Assembly (NCBI GenBank): GCA_019245115.1 | Contig: JAFARZ010000011.1 | Coordinates: 1 to 64,000, forward strand | Length of the DNA: 64,000 nt | Source: Streptosporangiaceae bacterium | GTDB lineage: Bacteria > Actinomycetota > Actinomycetes > Streptosporangiales > Streptosporangiaceae | Direction of reading: 5' to 3' | Part shown: positions 51,134 to 60,077 of the stretch, piece by piece | Layout: every line of letters starts with the position of its first letter | Position numbering within the stretch: position 1 is the stretch's first letter | Notes under the pieces: model-generated | Seen by the model: the letters and a program-made list of their open reading frames with translations, nothing else | Database searches by the model: none | Told to the model about the DNA's origin: nothing | Program-made: the position numbers and the translations under genes

Positions 51134-52588
51134 ATGCCGCAGCCCTTTCCCAAGCCGGATCACATCTTCGACCGGGACCGTGAGTGGGAGGGCCTCGTCA
51201 GGTTCGCCGCCGCCAACAGTACCGAGCCGCGGCTGGGTATCGTCAGCGGGCGCCGGCGGCAGGGCAAGACGTTCCTGCTCGACGCGGTAGCCAGTGCGTT
51301 CGACGGCTTCTACTTCGCCGCGACCGACTCGACCGAGACCGAGTCCCTGGCCGACCTCGGGCGCGCCCTGGCCGCACGGACGGGCGGCGGGCGGTACGCC
51401 TTCGCGGACTGGGACGAGGCGCTGCGCCTCCTGTTCGAGGTGACCGGGGACGGCCTGGTGGTGATAGACGAGTTCCCGTATCTGAGCAAGGCCAGCCCGT
51501 CGTTGCCGTCCCGGATCCAGCAGGCCCTTGGGCCGCGCGGATACGGGCGGGTGGCGCGGTCCAAGCTCCTGCTGTGCGGGTCCGCGATGTCCGTGATGGG
51601 CAGCCTGCTCGCCGGGAACGCTCCGCTGCGTGGCCGGGCCAGCCTGGAGCTGATCGTCCGCCCGTTCGGCTATCGCGACGCGGCGCGATTCTGGTCCATC
51701 GGTGACCCTCGGCTAGCCGTGCTCGTTCACTCGATCGTCGGTGGAACGCCCGCGTACCGCCGTGAGTTCGTAGCCAGCGATGCGCCAGCTTCACTGGATG
51801 ATTTCAACGACTGGGTTCTACGCACTGTTCTCAACCCGCAGCTTCCCCTCTTCCGCGAGGCGCGTTACCTCCTGGCAGAGGAGGCGGACATCCGAGACAC
51901 GGCCATCTACCACGCGGTCCTCGGCGCGATTGCCGCCGGGAATGCCACCCGGGGCGGAATCGCCAGCTGCATAGGCCGTAAGTCGCCGGACATCGGGCAC
52001 CCGCTCTCGGTACTTGAAGACTCCCAGCTGATCGCACGCGAGCCGGACCCGTTTCGCGCGGGGCGGTCGCTGTACCGGATCACCGAACCGCTCATCGTCT
52101 TTTACGAGGCCGTCATGCGCAGGCAATGGACACGGCTGGAACGAGGAGACACCACAGGCGCCTGGCAGAATTCCCAGGCCACTTTCCTGGCCCAGGTGGT
52201 GGGACCTCACTTCGAGGCAATCTGCCGGGACTGGGAGATGCTCCACGCGCACACCGACGAGCCGGTGGGAGAGACAGCCGCCGGCGCGGTGGCCGATCCC
52301 ATCCGGCGCGGCCAGATCGAGGTTGATGTCGCGGTTTTCGCGCCGGAGAGCCCGGGCCGTCCCCGGCGAGTGCTATCCCTCGGCGAGGCCAAGTGGGACA
52401 AGACCATGGCCGTCCGCCATCTGGACCGCCTGCGGCGTGCCCGTGACCTGCTCGCGGTCAAGGGCTACGACATGACCTCCACGCGGCTTACCTGCTACGG
52501 CGGAGCGGGATTCGACGATGCCCTACGCGCCGCGGCCAAACGGGATCCCGCGGTGCGCCTGGTGGATCTCGACACCCTGTACGGCTGA
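51134..52588 (+). CDS. COG1672/DUF234-type AAA ATPase with C-terminal nuclease-like domain
   Basis: 484 residues from ATG 51134. Walker A VSGRRRQGKTFLLDA, Walker B GLVVIDEFPYL, then a winged-helix part (IASCIGRKSPDIGHPLSVLEDSQLI) and a C-terminal DUF234-like region with a PD-(D/E)xK pattern: QIEVDVAVFAPE and SLGEAKWDK. Such ATPases are abundant in archaea and scattered in bacteria; the cellular role is unknown, and links to mobile DNA or defence are speculative. Stands alone between the AfsR module and a diguanylate cyclase. Confidence 0.82.
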   Translation: MPQPFPKPDHIFDRDREWEGLVRFAAANSTEPRLGIVSGRRRQGKTFLLDAVASAFDGFYFAATDSTETESLADLGRALAARTGGGRYAFADWDEALRLLFEVTGDGLVVIDEFPYLSKASPSLPSRIQQALGPRGYGRVARSKLLLCGSAMSVMGSLLAGNAPLRGRASLELIVRPFGYRDAARFWSIGDPRLAVLVHSIVGGTPAYRREFVASDAPASLDDFNDWVLRTVLNPQLPLFREARYLLAEEADIRDTAIYHAVLGAIAAGNATRGGIASCIGRKSPDIGHPLSVLEDSQLIAREPDPFRAGRSLYRITEPLIVFYEAVMRRQWTRLERGDTTGAWQNSQATFLAQVVGPHFEAICRDWEMLHAHTDEPVGETAAGAVADPIRRGQIEVDVAVFAPESPGRPRRVLSLGEAKWDKTMAVRHLDRLRRARDLLAVKGYDMTSTRLTCYGGAGFDDALRAAAKRDPAVRLVDLDTLYG

Positions 52589-52607
52589 GTGCCGCCCCGC
52601 GTTCCGG

Positions 52608-53870
52608 TCATTCTCCGGGCTGGCCGCCGGATAGCGTGCAGACCTGATTGCGACCGAGAGCCTTGGCCCGGTACAGAGCGGCGTCAGCGGCGATGATCAG
52701 CTCGTCCAGATCGGTGTGGGCGGAAGCGGAAGACGCCGTGCTCAATCCCATGGAAACGGTGATACTTACCTGCTCAGACATATTCTGGTAGCCGCAGCTG
52801 GCAAACGTCATGTCGGCTATCGTGCTGCGCAGGCGTTCGGCTATCCGCACCGCATCGTCGACGTCGGTGCGGGGGAACAGGATCGTGAATTCCTCTCCGC
52901 CGAACCGCCCCAGGATGTCGTAAACGCGGAGTTGCCGCCGGAAGACGCCGGACAGCGTGATCAGGACATTGTCCCCGGTCAAGTGGCCATAAGCGTCATT
53001 GACCTGCTTGAAATGATCGATGTCCAGTATGGCCAGCGAGACCGGGGCTGCGTTATGGGCGGCGCGGATTAGTTCCGCGCGCGCTTCACGCTGCCAGGTG
53101 ACCGCGTTCAGCAGGCCGGTCTTGGCATCAAGCCGGGCGGCGTCGGAAAGCTGGGCATGCCGCAGCGAGCGCTGGAGCAACGTGACGAGCGGCAGTGCGA
53201 GCACGGCCAGCACCCAGGTGCCGGTCGCGGCTATGACCGCCGCGAGCAGCGTGCCGGCTGCGATCTCGGCCAGGTCGTTGTACAGCGGATCGCGCGCGAA
53301 CTGCCGGTTGCGCAGGCTCACTGCCGGGTCGGTTCCCTTGACCGCTATCGCCACCAGCGCGGAATTGAGCGTGGCTTGCAGGACAGCGCAACCGACGGCG
53401 AGGGATGCCCAGTAGAGCCAGTGCCGGACCACTTCGGTCGCCGGCGTAGGCAGCCGCGATGCGACGTCGTGGAAGATGGCCGAGCAGACGCCATAGGTCA
53501 GACCCTGCGAAGCAGCGGTGAAGGCACGACGATGCAGCGGTTTCGGAGTGACCCGCCACTGAGCGAGCACCGTCTTCAGAATCGGGGCCAGCATGCTGTA
53601 GACCGGCGGAAGCAAGATCGCGACAGGGATATGCCAGATGCCGTGAATATCCTTCGTGTATTCGGTGGCCTCGCCTTCACGCCGGGTCAGCTCGATCGTG
53701 ACCACGCCGAATACCAGTAGCACGCCGAACAACTCGATGTCGTGGGTCCGATACGAGGTGACCGCGACGCCAATGGCAACCGCGGCCAAATAGCAACCCA
53801 CAACGCCGATAACGTAGCTGACCAGCCATCGCTGCAGCTTCAATAGTGGCCAGTTCCGCGCTGTCACCAC
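52608..53870 (-). CDS. Membrane-bound diguanylate cyclase (GGDEF)
   Basis: About 420 residues. The N-terminal half has 6-8 TM helices (YVIGVVGCYLAAVAIGVAV; LFGVLLVFGVVTIEL; IPVAILLPPVYSML and more). The GGDEF domain has LAILDIDHFKQVNDAYGH and the active-site GGEEF (FGGEEFTILFPR); RVYD five residues before GGEEF is an intact RxxD inhibitory I-site. Makes c-di-GMP with product feedback. Start is uncertain: GTG 53870 (GGAGG just upstream) or GTG 53909, which adds a Cys-rich 13-residue leader. Confidence 0.88.
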   Translation of the reverse strand: MVTARNWPLLKLQRWLVSYVIGVVGCYLAAVAIGVAVTSYRTHDIELFGVLLVFGVVTIELTRREGEATEYTKDIHGIWHIPVAILLPPVYSMLAPILKTVLAQWRVTPKPLHRRAFTAASQGLTYGVCSAIFHDVASRLPTPATEVVRHWLYWASLAVGCAVLQATLNSALVAIAVKGTDPAVSLRNRQFARDPLYNDLAEIAAGTLLAAVIAATGTWVLAVLALPLVTLLQRSLRHAQLSDAARLDAKTGLLNAVTWQREARAELIRAAHNAAPVSLAILDIDHFKQVNDAYGHLTGDNVLITLSGVFRRQLRVYDILGRFGGEEFTILFPRTDVDDAVRIAERLRSTIADMTFASCGYQNMSEQVSITVSMGLSTASSASAHTDLDELIIAADAALYRAKALGRNQVCTLSGGQPGE

Positions 53871-54046
53871 CGCCTCCGTCCAGCAGCGCCCGCCACTACA
53901 CAATGTCACCTACGGATACAGTTCCTGTCTATATTTTGTGGGCATTTTTCCTATAGATGATCTTTTGGGGTTGATCGTTCGCCGGCAAGGAAGACAATAG
54001 ATGCAGGTCCGTCGGGAGGAGATACGTCATGCGTGAAACTGGCTGG

Positions 54047-55282
54047 TTATCCCGATCGGCCCGACCGGGCCGGTCGGGCCGGTCTGGCCGATCGGGTGAA
54101 GGCGATCGTCAGGGCGGCGATTGCGCCCAGGGCGCCGGCCGCGGCGATGACCGAACGCGGCGAGACGTAGTTTGCCGCTGCTCCGGCCAGCACCATCGCC
54201 GTGCCCTGCCCCAGACTCATTCCGCCTTGCGCCAAGCCGAATGCCTGGGCGCGACGGTCGTGTGGTGCGGCTGTGACAAATGCGGAGCTGGCGGCCGCCT
54301 GGTAGCCGCCCAGCAGGCCCGATCCGGTAAGTATCAGCACGGTGGGCACGAGGCTCAGCCGGAACACCAGCAGGGCGAGCGTCGCGCAACAGCAAGTGGC
54401 GAACGGCGCCATCAGTGCGGCACGCCGGCTGGGCGGTATCAGGCGGCTGAACGCGACATTGCCCAGCGTGCCGCCCAGGGCTCCGGCCGCGAGGATCGCG
54501 CCCACGGCCACTGGCCCGCCGTGCAGTACTATCGCCAGCGGCACGGCGATACCCTCCGGGACGTTGTAGAAGGCGGCCAGCCAGCCAAATAGCATCGGCG
54601 TGCGCAATTCTGGTGCCCCGAACACCAGCCGTGCGCCTGACCTCGCGTCGGCCAGCGGTGCCGGCCTACGCGCGTCGCTCACCGACTGCGGCGGGTGCTC
54701 GTCCACCCCGAGGCGCACAACCAGGGCCGAAACAGCGAACGTGGCCGCGTCCAGGATCAATGACGTGCGGGTGCCCAGTGCGCCCACCATGACGCCGCCC
54801 ACCGCGAAGCCGATGATCTGAGACGCCTGATAGGTGGTCATGGATATCGTCTGGCCGAGGACGAACAGGTCGCCGTGCAGGACATCCGGGTACATGGCGG
54901 CGCGCGCCGAACGGAACGGCGCCTCGAGGAACGTCACCACGAACAACAGGACCACCAGCGCAGCGACGGGCATGGCGGGCAGTGCCATGATCGCCACCAG
55001 CGCGGTACGGGTGACATCGCAGCTGACCATCACGCGGCGGCGCGGCCACCTGTCGCCGATGCCCGCCAGGAACACACCGCCGAGGAACATCGGCACGATG
55101 CTGACCGCGAACGTGACGGCCGCGACCAGTGCGTTCCGGGTCCGGTCGTAGACGAGGACCGTCAGTGCTACCCGGGCCAGCTGGTCGCCGGCCACGGACG
55201 TGATCTGGGCCAGCCAGAGGTTCCGGAATTCCCGTACGGCAAGTGCCGCCCGGTATGTCGCACGCTGCTCGGTGGTGTCCAG
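54047..55282 (-). CDS. MFS transporter, probable CTG start
   Basis: Twelve-TM MFS protein with GDRWPRRRVMVSCDV in the loop 2-3 position. Coding similarity begins well before the first standard start codon (GTG 55195): LDTTEQRATYRAALAVREF and RNLWLAQITSVAGDQLAR, the usual N-terminus and first half of TM1, are in frame upstream. No ATG, GTG or TTG is available there, but CTG 55282 has TGGAG 7 bases upstream and gives 411 residues. Either CTG is used or the start was lost. Substrate unknown. Confidence 0.75.
   Translation of the reverse strand: MDTTEQRATYRAALAVREFRNLWLAQITSVAGDQLARVALTVLVYDRTRNALVAAVTFAVSIVPMFLGGVFLAGIGDRWPRRRVMVSCDVTRTALVAIMALPAMPVAALVVLLFVVTFLEAPFRSARAAMYPDVLHGDLFVLGQTISMTTYQASQIIGFAVGGVMVGALGTRTSLILDAATFAVSALVVRLGVDEHPPQSVSDARRPAPLADARSGARLVFGAPELRTPMLFGWLAAFYNVPEGIAVPLAIVLHGGPVAVGAILAAGALGGTLGNVAFSRLIPPSRRAALMAPFATCCCATLALLVFRLSLVPTVLILTGSGLLGGYQAAASSAFVTAAPHDRRAQAFGLAQGGMSLGQGTAMVLAGAAANYVSPRSVIAAAGALGAIAALTIAFTRSARPARPARSGRSG
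54051..54096 (-). terminator. Hairpin at the 3' end of the MFS gene
   Basis: CCCGATCGGCC (54051-54061) and GGCCGATCGGG (54086-54096) are perfect 11-bp arms; the loop contains a second palindrome GACCGGGCCGGTC. It lies in the last codons of the MFS gene (Ala-Arg-Pro repeats). Confidence 0.5.
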
Positions 55283-55426
55283 ACGCGCACTCCATTGGTT
55301 CTCGCGCGGACCCCCCGCAGCAGATCGTACTGGCGGCTTCGCGCAATGTCAGCACGAACCCTTGGTGCCCCGGATCGGCTACACTTCAGAGCGCGTATCG
55401 CAGGTATCGCATGAGGAGAGGGAACC

Positions 55427-56065
55427 GTGCCCGAGGTCAAGATCGCCGCCGAGCTCCGTGAGGAGTTTGGCAAGGGGGCCGCTCGCCGTGCCCGCCGGGA
55501 GGGCCGTGTGCCCGCCGTGCTGTACGGCCACGGCACGGAAACCCGCCACCTGAACCTGCCCGGGCACGACGTGATGCTCGCGCTCAAGACGCCGAACGTG
55601 CTGATCCGGCTCGAGGGCCTGAACAACGGCAGCGAGCTGGCCCTGCCCAAGGCGGTGCAGCGCGACGTGGTCAAGGGTTTCATCGAGCACGTGGACCTGG
55701 TCCTGGTCCGCCGCGGTGAGAAGGTCACCGTCGACGTGCCGATCCAGCTGACCGGCGAGATCTTCCCGGGCGGCGTGCTGGACCAGCAGCTGGTCCAGGT
55801 CACCGTCGAAGCCGAGGCGACGAACATCCCGCAGGGCATCGAGGTCGATGTCGAGGGTATGGAGGTCGGCGCCGCGGTGCACGCCGGCGACCTGAAGCTG
55901 CCGCGCGGCACCACACTCCAGGTCGACCCGGAGGCACTGGTCCTGCACGTGGTGGCCCCGCAGGCCGAAGAGCTGCCTGAGGCGGCCGAGGCGGAGGAGG
56001 GCGCCGAGGTTCCGGCGCCGGTTGAGGCGGAGGCGCCCGCCAGCGAAGGGGAGCAGGCCGGCTGA
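55427..56065 (+). CDS. rplY: 50S ribosomal protein L25 / general stress protein Ctc
   Basis: 212 residues. N-terminal L25 5S-rRNA-binding domain ([22 protein letters not shown] ... [17 protein letters not shown]) and the C-terminal TL5/CTC beta domain ([21 protein letters not shown]), with an acidic Ala/Glu tail. GTG 55427 follows GAGAGGGA. Overlaps pth. Confidence 0.95.
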   Translation: MPEVKIAAELREEFGKGAARRARREGRVPAVLYGHGTETRHLNLPGHDVMLALKTPNVLIRLEGLNNGSELALPKAVQRDVVKGFIEHVDLVLVRRGEKVTVDVPIQLTGEIFPGGVLDQQLVQVTVEAEATNIPQGIEVDVEGMEVGAAVHAGDLKLPRGTTLQVDPEALVLHVVAPQAEELPEAAEAEEGAEVPAPVEAEAPASEGEQAG

Positions 56066-56637
56066 CCACCGAACGCTGGATAGTCGCCGGGCTGGGCAAC
56101 CCCGGACCGGAGTACGCGGGAAACCGGCACAATGCCGGCCACATGGTGGTGGCATTGCTCGCCGAACGGGCCGGTGCGCGCTTCAAGGCGCACCGGTCGG
56201 GTAACGACGTCGCGGAGATCAGGTTCGGCGATGTTCCCGTCACGCTGGCCCTGCCGCGGTCGTACATGAACCTGTCCGGCAGGCCGGTTTCTGCCCTGGC
56301 CGCTTTCTACAAGACTTCCAACGAACGAACGGTGGTTATACACGACGAGCTCGATATCCCTTACGGGGGGCTACGGCTCAAGTTCGGCGGCGGTGACAAC
56401 GGCCACAACGGCCTGCGCTCGATCACCCAGGCGCTTGGTGTTCCCGACTACTACCGGGTCCGCTTCGGCATCGGCCGTCCGCCGGGCCGGATGGACGCCG
56501 CCGCGTTCGTGCTTCGTGACTTCTCTACCGCCGAGCGCAAGGACCTCCCCTTCCTCCTAGACCGCGCCGCTGACGCCACCGAGACGCTCGTCACAAAGGG
56601 TCTTTCCGCCGCCCAGAACCTCTACCACGCCGATTGA
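56062..56637 (+). CDS. pth: Peptidyl-tRNA hydrolase, probable CTG start
   Basis: 191 residues if started at CTG 56062 ([20 protein letters not shown]). The catalytic His is in RHNAGHMVV, with Asn in [20 protein letters not shown] and the NGHNGLRS loop. No ATG/GTG/TTG precedes the essential GNPG motif in frame; the first is ATG 56143, which would delete 27 residues including it and the catalytic His. CTG 56062 overlaps the rplY TGA (CTGA) and has GGGGAG 9 bases upstream, so it is the likely start by coupling. Confidence 0.92.
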   Translation: MTTERWIVAGLGNPGPEYAGNRHNAGHMVVALLAERAGARFKAHRSGNDVAEIRFGDVPVTLALPRSYMNLSGRPVSALAAFYKTSNERTVVIHDELDIPYGGLRLKFGGGDNGHNGLRSITQALGVPDYYRVRFGIGRPPGRMDAAAFVLRDFSTAERKDLPFLLDRAADATETLVTKGLSAAQNLYHAD

Positions 56638-56706
56638 GCCTGGCTCGAACCGGAATCAAGTCGGGGTCGCGTGCGCTATTCCATGAGACCTGGACCCGGA
56701 GGAGCA

Positions 56707-57450
56707 ATGTTGGACGACCATGAACTCGCGCGAGATCTCGCGGCCGAGGCCGGGCAGCGGCTGGTCGAGCTGCGGAAACGCGGCGGGGATCCGAACCTGC
56801 TGCGGAAAAACGGGGATCGGCAGTCGCATGAGTTCCTCGTCGCTGAGCTGGGTGCCAGGCGCCCAGGGGACTTCGTCCTGTCCGAGGAAGCGGCCGACAA
56901 CCCCGCCCGGCTCGCCGCGGACCGGGTCTGGATCGTGGATCCGCTGGACGGGACCCGTGAGTTCGGCGAGACCGGGCGGACCGACTGGGCCGTGCACGTG
57001 GCCCTGTGGGAACGCGGCGCCGGGCTCACCGCTGGGGCCGTGGCCCTCCCCGCCCAGGACAAGGTTCTCTCCACGGTTGATCCGCCTGCCGGACCGCCGG
57101 GGGAGGCGGGCGACGACCCCCCGCGCGTGGTGGTTAGCCGGACTCGGGCACCACAGTTCGTTCGTGGTATGGGGGTTGATGTTTTTCCGATGGGGTCGGC
57201 GGGGGCCAAGGTAGCGGCGGTGCTGCTAGGCGAGGCCGATGCCTACATCCACGCGGGCGGATTCTTCGAGTGGGACACGGCGGCGCCGGTGGCGGTGGCG
57301 CGGGCGGCCGGGTTCCATGCCTCGCGGATCGACGGATCCGCGGTGGCCTACAACCAGGCTGACCTGTTGATGCCAGATATTCTGGTCTGTCGTCCCGCGC
57401 TGGCGGGACCGCTACTGCGATCGATCCGGGAAGTTACGCATGCGCACTGA
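56707..57450 (+). CDS. cysQ: 3'(2'),5'-bisphosphate nucleotidase, inositol monophosphatase family
   Basis: 247 residues. Metal site EEAADN (LSEEAADNPARL) and WIVDPLDGTREF, and the C-terminal EWDTAAPVAVARAAG, define the FIG/IMPase family; adjacency to cysD-cysN supports CysQ, which removes PAP made during sulfate assimilation. ATG 56707 has GGAGGAG 3 bases upstream. Overlaps cysD by 11 bp. Confidence 0.88.
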   Translation: MLDDHELARDLAAEAGQRLVELRKRGGDPNLLRKNGDRQSHEFLVAELGARRPGDFVLSEEAADNPARLAADRVWIVDPLDGTREFGETGRTDWAVHVALWERGAGLTAGAVALPAQDKVLSTVDPPAGPPGEAGDDPPRVVVSRTRAPQFVRGMGVDVFPMGSAGAKVAAVLLGEADAYIHAGGFFEWDTAAPVAVARAAGFHASRIDGSAVAYNQADLLMPDILVCRPALAGPLLRSIREVTHAH

Positions 57451-58351
57451 TTACCAGCTGTCCCAGCTCGACGTGCTGGAGGCCGAGGCCATTCACGTCC
57501 TGCGCGAGGTCGCCGCGGAGTTCGAGCGGCCCGCGCTGCTGTTTTCCGGCGGCAAGGACTCGGTCGTGATGCTGGCGCTGGCGGAGAAGGCGTTCTGGCC
57601 GGCCCGGATCCCGTTCCCGGTGATGCACGTGGACACCGGGCACAACTTCGGCGAGGTGATGGAGTTCCGCGACCGCCGGGTGGCCGGACTCGGGGTCCGG
57701 CTGGTGGTCGCGTCCGTGCAGGACTCGATAGATACGGGCCGGGTGGCCGAGGAGACCGGCCGGCACGCGAGCCGGAACCGGTTGCAGATCGTCACGCTGC
57801 TCGACGCCATCGAGGAGCATCGGTTCGACGCGCTGTTCGGCGGTGCCCGCCGCGACGAGGAAAAGGCCCGGGCGAAGGAGCGGGTCTTCTCGTTCCGGGA
57901 CGAGTTCGGCCAGTGGGATCCGAAGAACCAGCGGCCGGAACTCTGGTCGCTGTACAACACGCGGATCCACCGGGGCGAGCACATCCGGGTGTTCCCGCTG
58001 TCCAACTGGACCGAGCTGGACGTCTGGGCGTACATCGAGCGGGAGGAGCTCGAGATTCCTTCGATCTACTTCGCGCACGAACGAGCCGTGTTCGAGCGCG
58101 ACGGCCTGCTGCTCGCCGACAACCCGTTCCTGGTGCGCGACGAGGATGAGCCGGTGTTCACCGCGACCGTGCGGTACCGGACGGTTGGCGATATGACCTG
58201 CACCGGTGCGGTTGAATCGGCGGCGGCTTCTGTCGCCGAGGTGATCGCGGAGGTGGCCGCGACCCGGATCACCGAGCGCGGGCAGACCCGGGCCGACGAC
58301 CGGACCAGCGAGGCCGCGATGGAAGACCGCAAGCGCGAGGGGTACTTCTAG
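57440..58351 (+). CDS. cysD: Sulfate adenylyltransferase subunit 2
   Basis: 303 residues. PP-loop LLFSGGKDSVVML, MHVDTGHNFGEV, FGGARRDEEKARAKERVFSFRD and FPLSNWTELDVWAYI are characteristic. Forms the ATP sulfurylase with CysN, making APS. ATG 57440; cysN follows after 1 base. Confidence 0.96.
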   Translation: MRTDYQLSQLDVLEAEAIHVLREVAAEFERPALLFSGGKDSVVMLALAEKAFWPARIPFPVMHVDTGHNFGEVMEFRDRRVAGLGVRLVVASVQDSIDTGRVAEETGRHASRNRLQIVTLLDAIEEHRFDALFGGARRDEEKARAKERVFSFRDEFGQWDPKNQRPELWSLYNTRIHRGEHIRVFPLSNWTELDVWAYIEREELEIPSIYFAHERAVFERDGLLLADNPFLVRDEDEPVFTATVRYRTVGDMTCTGAVESAAASVAEVIAEVAATRITERGQTRADDRTSEAAMEDRKREGYF

Positions 58352-58352
58352 C

Positions 58353-59615
58353 ATGGATATCCTGCGATTCGCCACCGCTGGTTCGGTGGATGATGGCAAG
58401 TCGACGCTCATCGGGCGGCTGCTCTACGACTCGAAGTCGATCTTCGCTGACCAGCTCGAGGCGGTCGAGCGGACGTCGCGGGACCGCGGCGAGGAGGTCA
58501 CCAACCTCGCGCTGCTGACCGACGGGCTGCGGGCCGAGCGGGAGCAGGGCATCACGATCGACGTGGCGTACCGGTACTTCGCCACGCCGCGGCGGAAGTT
58601 CATCATCGCCGACACGCCGGGCCACGTCCAGTACACGCGCAACATGGTGACGGGGGCGTCGACCGCTGACCTGGCGGTGGTCCTGGTCGACGCGCGGAAC
58701 GGGCTGACCGAGCAGTCCCGGCGGCACGCCTTCCTCACCACGCTGCTGCGGGTGCCGCACATGGTGCTGGCCGTCAACAAGATGGACCTGGTCGACTACT
58801 CGCAATCGGTGTTTGAGCGGATATGCGCCGATTTTTCGGCATTTGCCGCCCGGCTCGATATCGGGGACCTGACCTTTGTCCCGATGTCGGCGCTGCACGG
58901 CGACAACGTGGTCGAGCGGTCAGCGAACATGCCGTGGTATGACGGGCCTTCGCTGCTGCACCATCTCGAGCACGTGCACATCGCATCCGACCGGAACCTG
59001 ATCGACGTGCGGTTCCCGGTGCAGTACGTGATCCGGCCGCACGCTTCTGCTGATCCCGAACTGCACGACTACCGAGGGTACGCCGGGCAGGTGGCCGGCG
59101 GGGTGCTGAAGCCGGGCGACGAGGTGGTGCACCTGCCATCCGGGTTCTCCACCAGGATCCAGCGCATCGAGGCGGCCGGGCGGCCGGTCGAGGAGGCCTT
59201 CGCGCCCATGTCGGTGACGCTGCTGCTCGACGACGACGTGGACATCTCCCGCGGTGACATGATCTGCCGGGCGAACAACCGGCCCGCCGTCACTCAGGAC
59301 ATCGAGGCGATGGTGTGCTGGATGACCGGCGACCGTGTTCTGACGCCACGCACGCGGCTGATCGTAAAGCACACGTCGCGAACGGTGAAGGCGCTGGTCA
59401 ACGAGCTGCACTACCGGCTCGACATCAACACGCTGCACCGGGACGAGGCGGCCTCATCGCTCGGCCTCAACGAGATCGGGCGGGTGCGGCTGCGGCTCAC
59501 CCAGCCCATCTTCTGCGACCCGTACGCGCGTAACCGGGCCACCGGCGGCCTGATCCTGATCGATGAGGCCACCAACGCCACAGTAGCCGCCGCCACCATA
59601 ACCGGCACCCGCTGA
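58353..59615 (+). CDS. cysN: Sulfate adenylyltransferase subunit 1 (GTPase)
   Basis: 420 residues. EF-Tu-like GTPase: GSVDDGKSTLIGRLLYD (G1), ADTPGHVQYTRNM (G3), NKMDLVDYS (G4), with two beta-barrel domains after. Activates CysD by GTP hydrolysis. It ends without a fused APS kinase (CysC) domain, and no cysC or cysH lies in the window, so the following steps are coded elsewhere. Confidence 0.96.
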   Translation: MDILRFATAGSVDDGKSTLIGRLLYDSKSIFADQLEAVERTSRDRGEEVTNLALLTDGLRAEREQGITIDVAYRYFATPRRKFIIADTPGHVQYTRNMVTGASTADLAVVLVDARNGLTEQSRRHAFLTTLLRVPHMVLAVNKMDLVDYSQSVFERICADFSAFAARLDIGDLTFVPMSALHGDNVVERSANMPWYDGPSLLHHLEHVHIASDRNLIDVRFPVQYVIRPHASADPELHDYRGYAGQVAGGVLKPGDEVVHLPSGFSTRIQRIEAAGRPVEEAFAPMSVTLLLDDDVDISRGDMICRANNRPAVTQDIEAMVCWMTGDRVLTPRTRLIVKHTSRTVKALVNELHYRLDINTLHRDEAASSLGLNEIGRVRLRLTQPIFCDPYARNRATGGLILIDEATNATVAAATITGTR

Positions 59616-59625
59616 CCGATCGGGC

Positions 59626-59661
59626 ACGGTATCCGTAACGAAATGACGGTATCCGTAACGA
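59626..59661 (+). repeat. 20-bp-period direct repeat next to structured element copy 3
   Basis: ACGGTATCCGTAACGA at 59626-59641 and 59646-59661, directly left of the 168-bp element at 59667. Confidence 0.8.
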
Positions 59662-59666
59662 CATGA

Positions 59667-59835
59667 ATGTCACACGGGTGTGGCTCCTTTAAAGTGACAG
59701 CCAGGTGCTGCTCCCTGGCCAGCGGCACCGATGGCACCATCGGGCACGCTCTATAGCGCTACTGACCGGTTTGAGCGGCACCGATGGCACCATCGGCATG
59801 CTGCTCACTCTGGAGGAGCCGCACCCTTGTGACAT
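59667..59835 (+). repeat. 168-bp structured repeat, copy 3
   Basis: Near-identical to copy 1 (10606-10773), 169 bases. The left tip is ATGTCACACGGG and the right tip CCCTTGTGACAT; internal hairpins are the same. On its right, 59826-59850 continues into part of the palindromic module (TTGTGACATCCATG). Confidence 0.85.
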
Positions 59836-60077
59836 CCATGTCGTTGGTGTTCGCTGGCATGGGCTCCGTCGAGAAATGTCCCTGTCGTCGCAGGCGAAGA
59901 TAAGGGTACGAATTAGTGCACTATGGTCACATGCCGCATCAACCCGTCACCGAAGGCTATTGCGGTATAAGTCTGCACAGTTGCGCGAGCTGGGCAACTT
60001 TAGGTACAGTCCCGCGCCCCGGGTTGGGGTAGGGTTCCGGATTGCGGCTTATCCGACCCTCTACTGCTGGAGCGACT
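59836..60077 (+). promoter_or_regulatory. Upstream region of the S9 peptidase gene
   Basis: About 240 bases without a gene after the repeat. It includes AT-richer sequence with a possible TTGCGG/TATAAG combination near 59961-59971; nothing stronger is seen. Confidence 0.25.
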
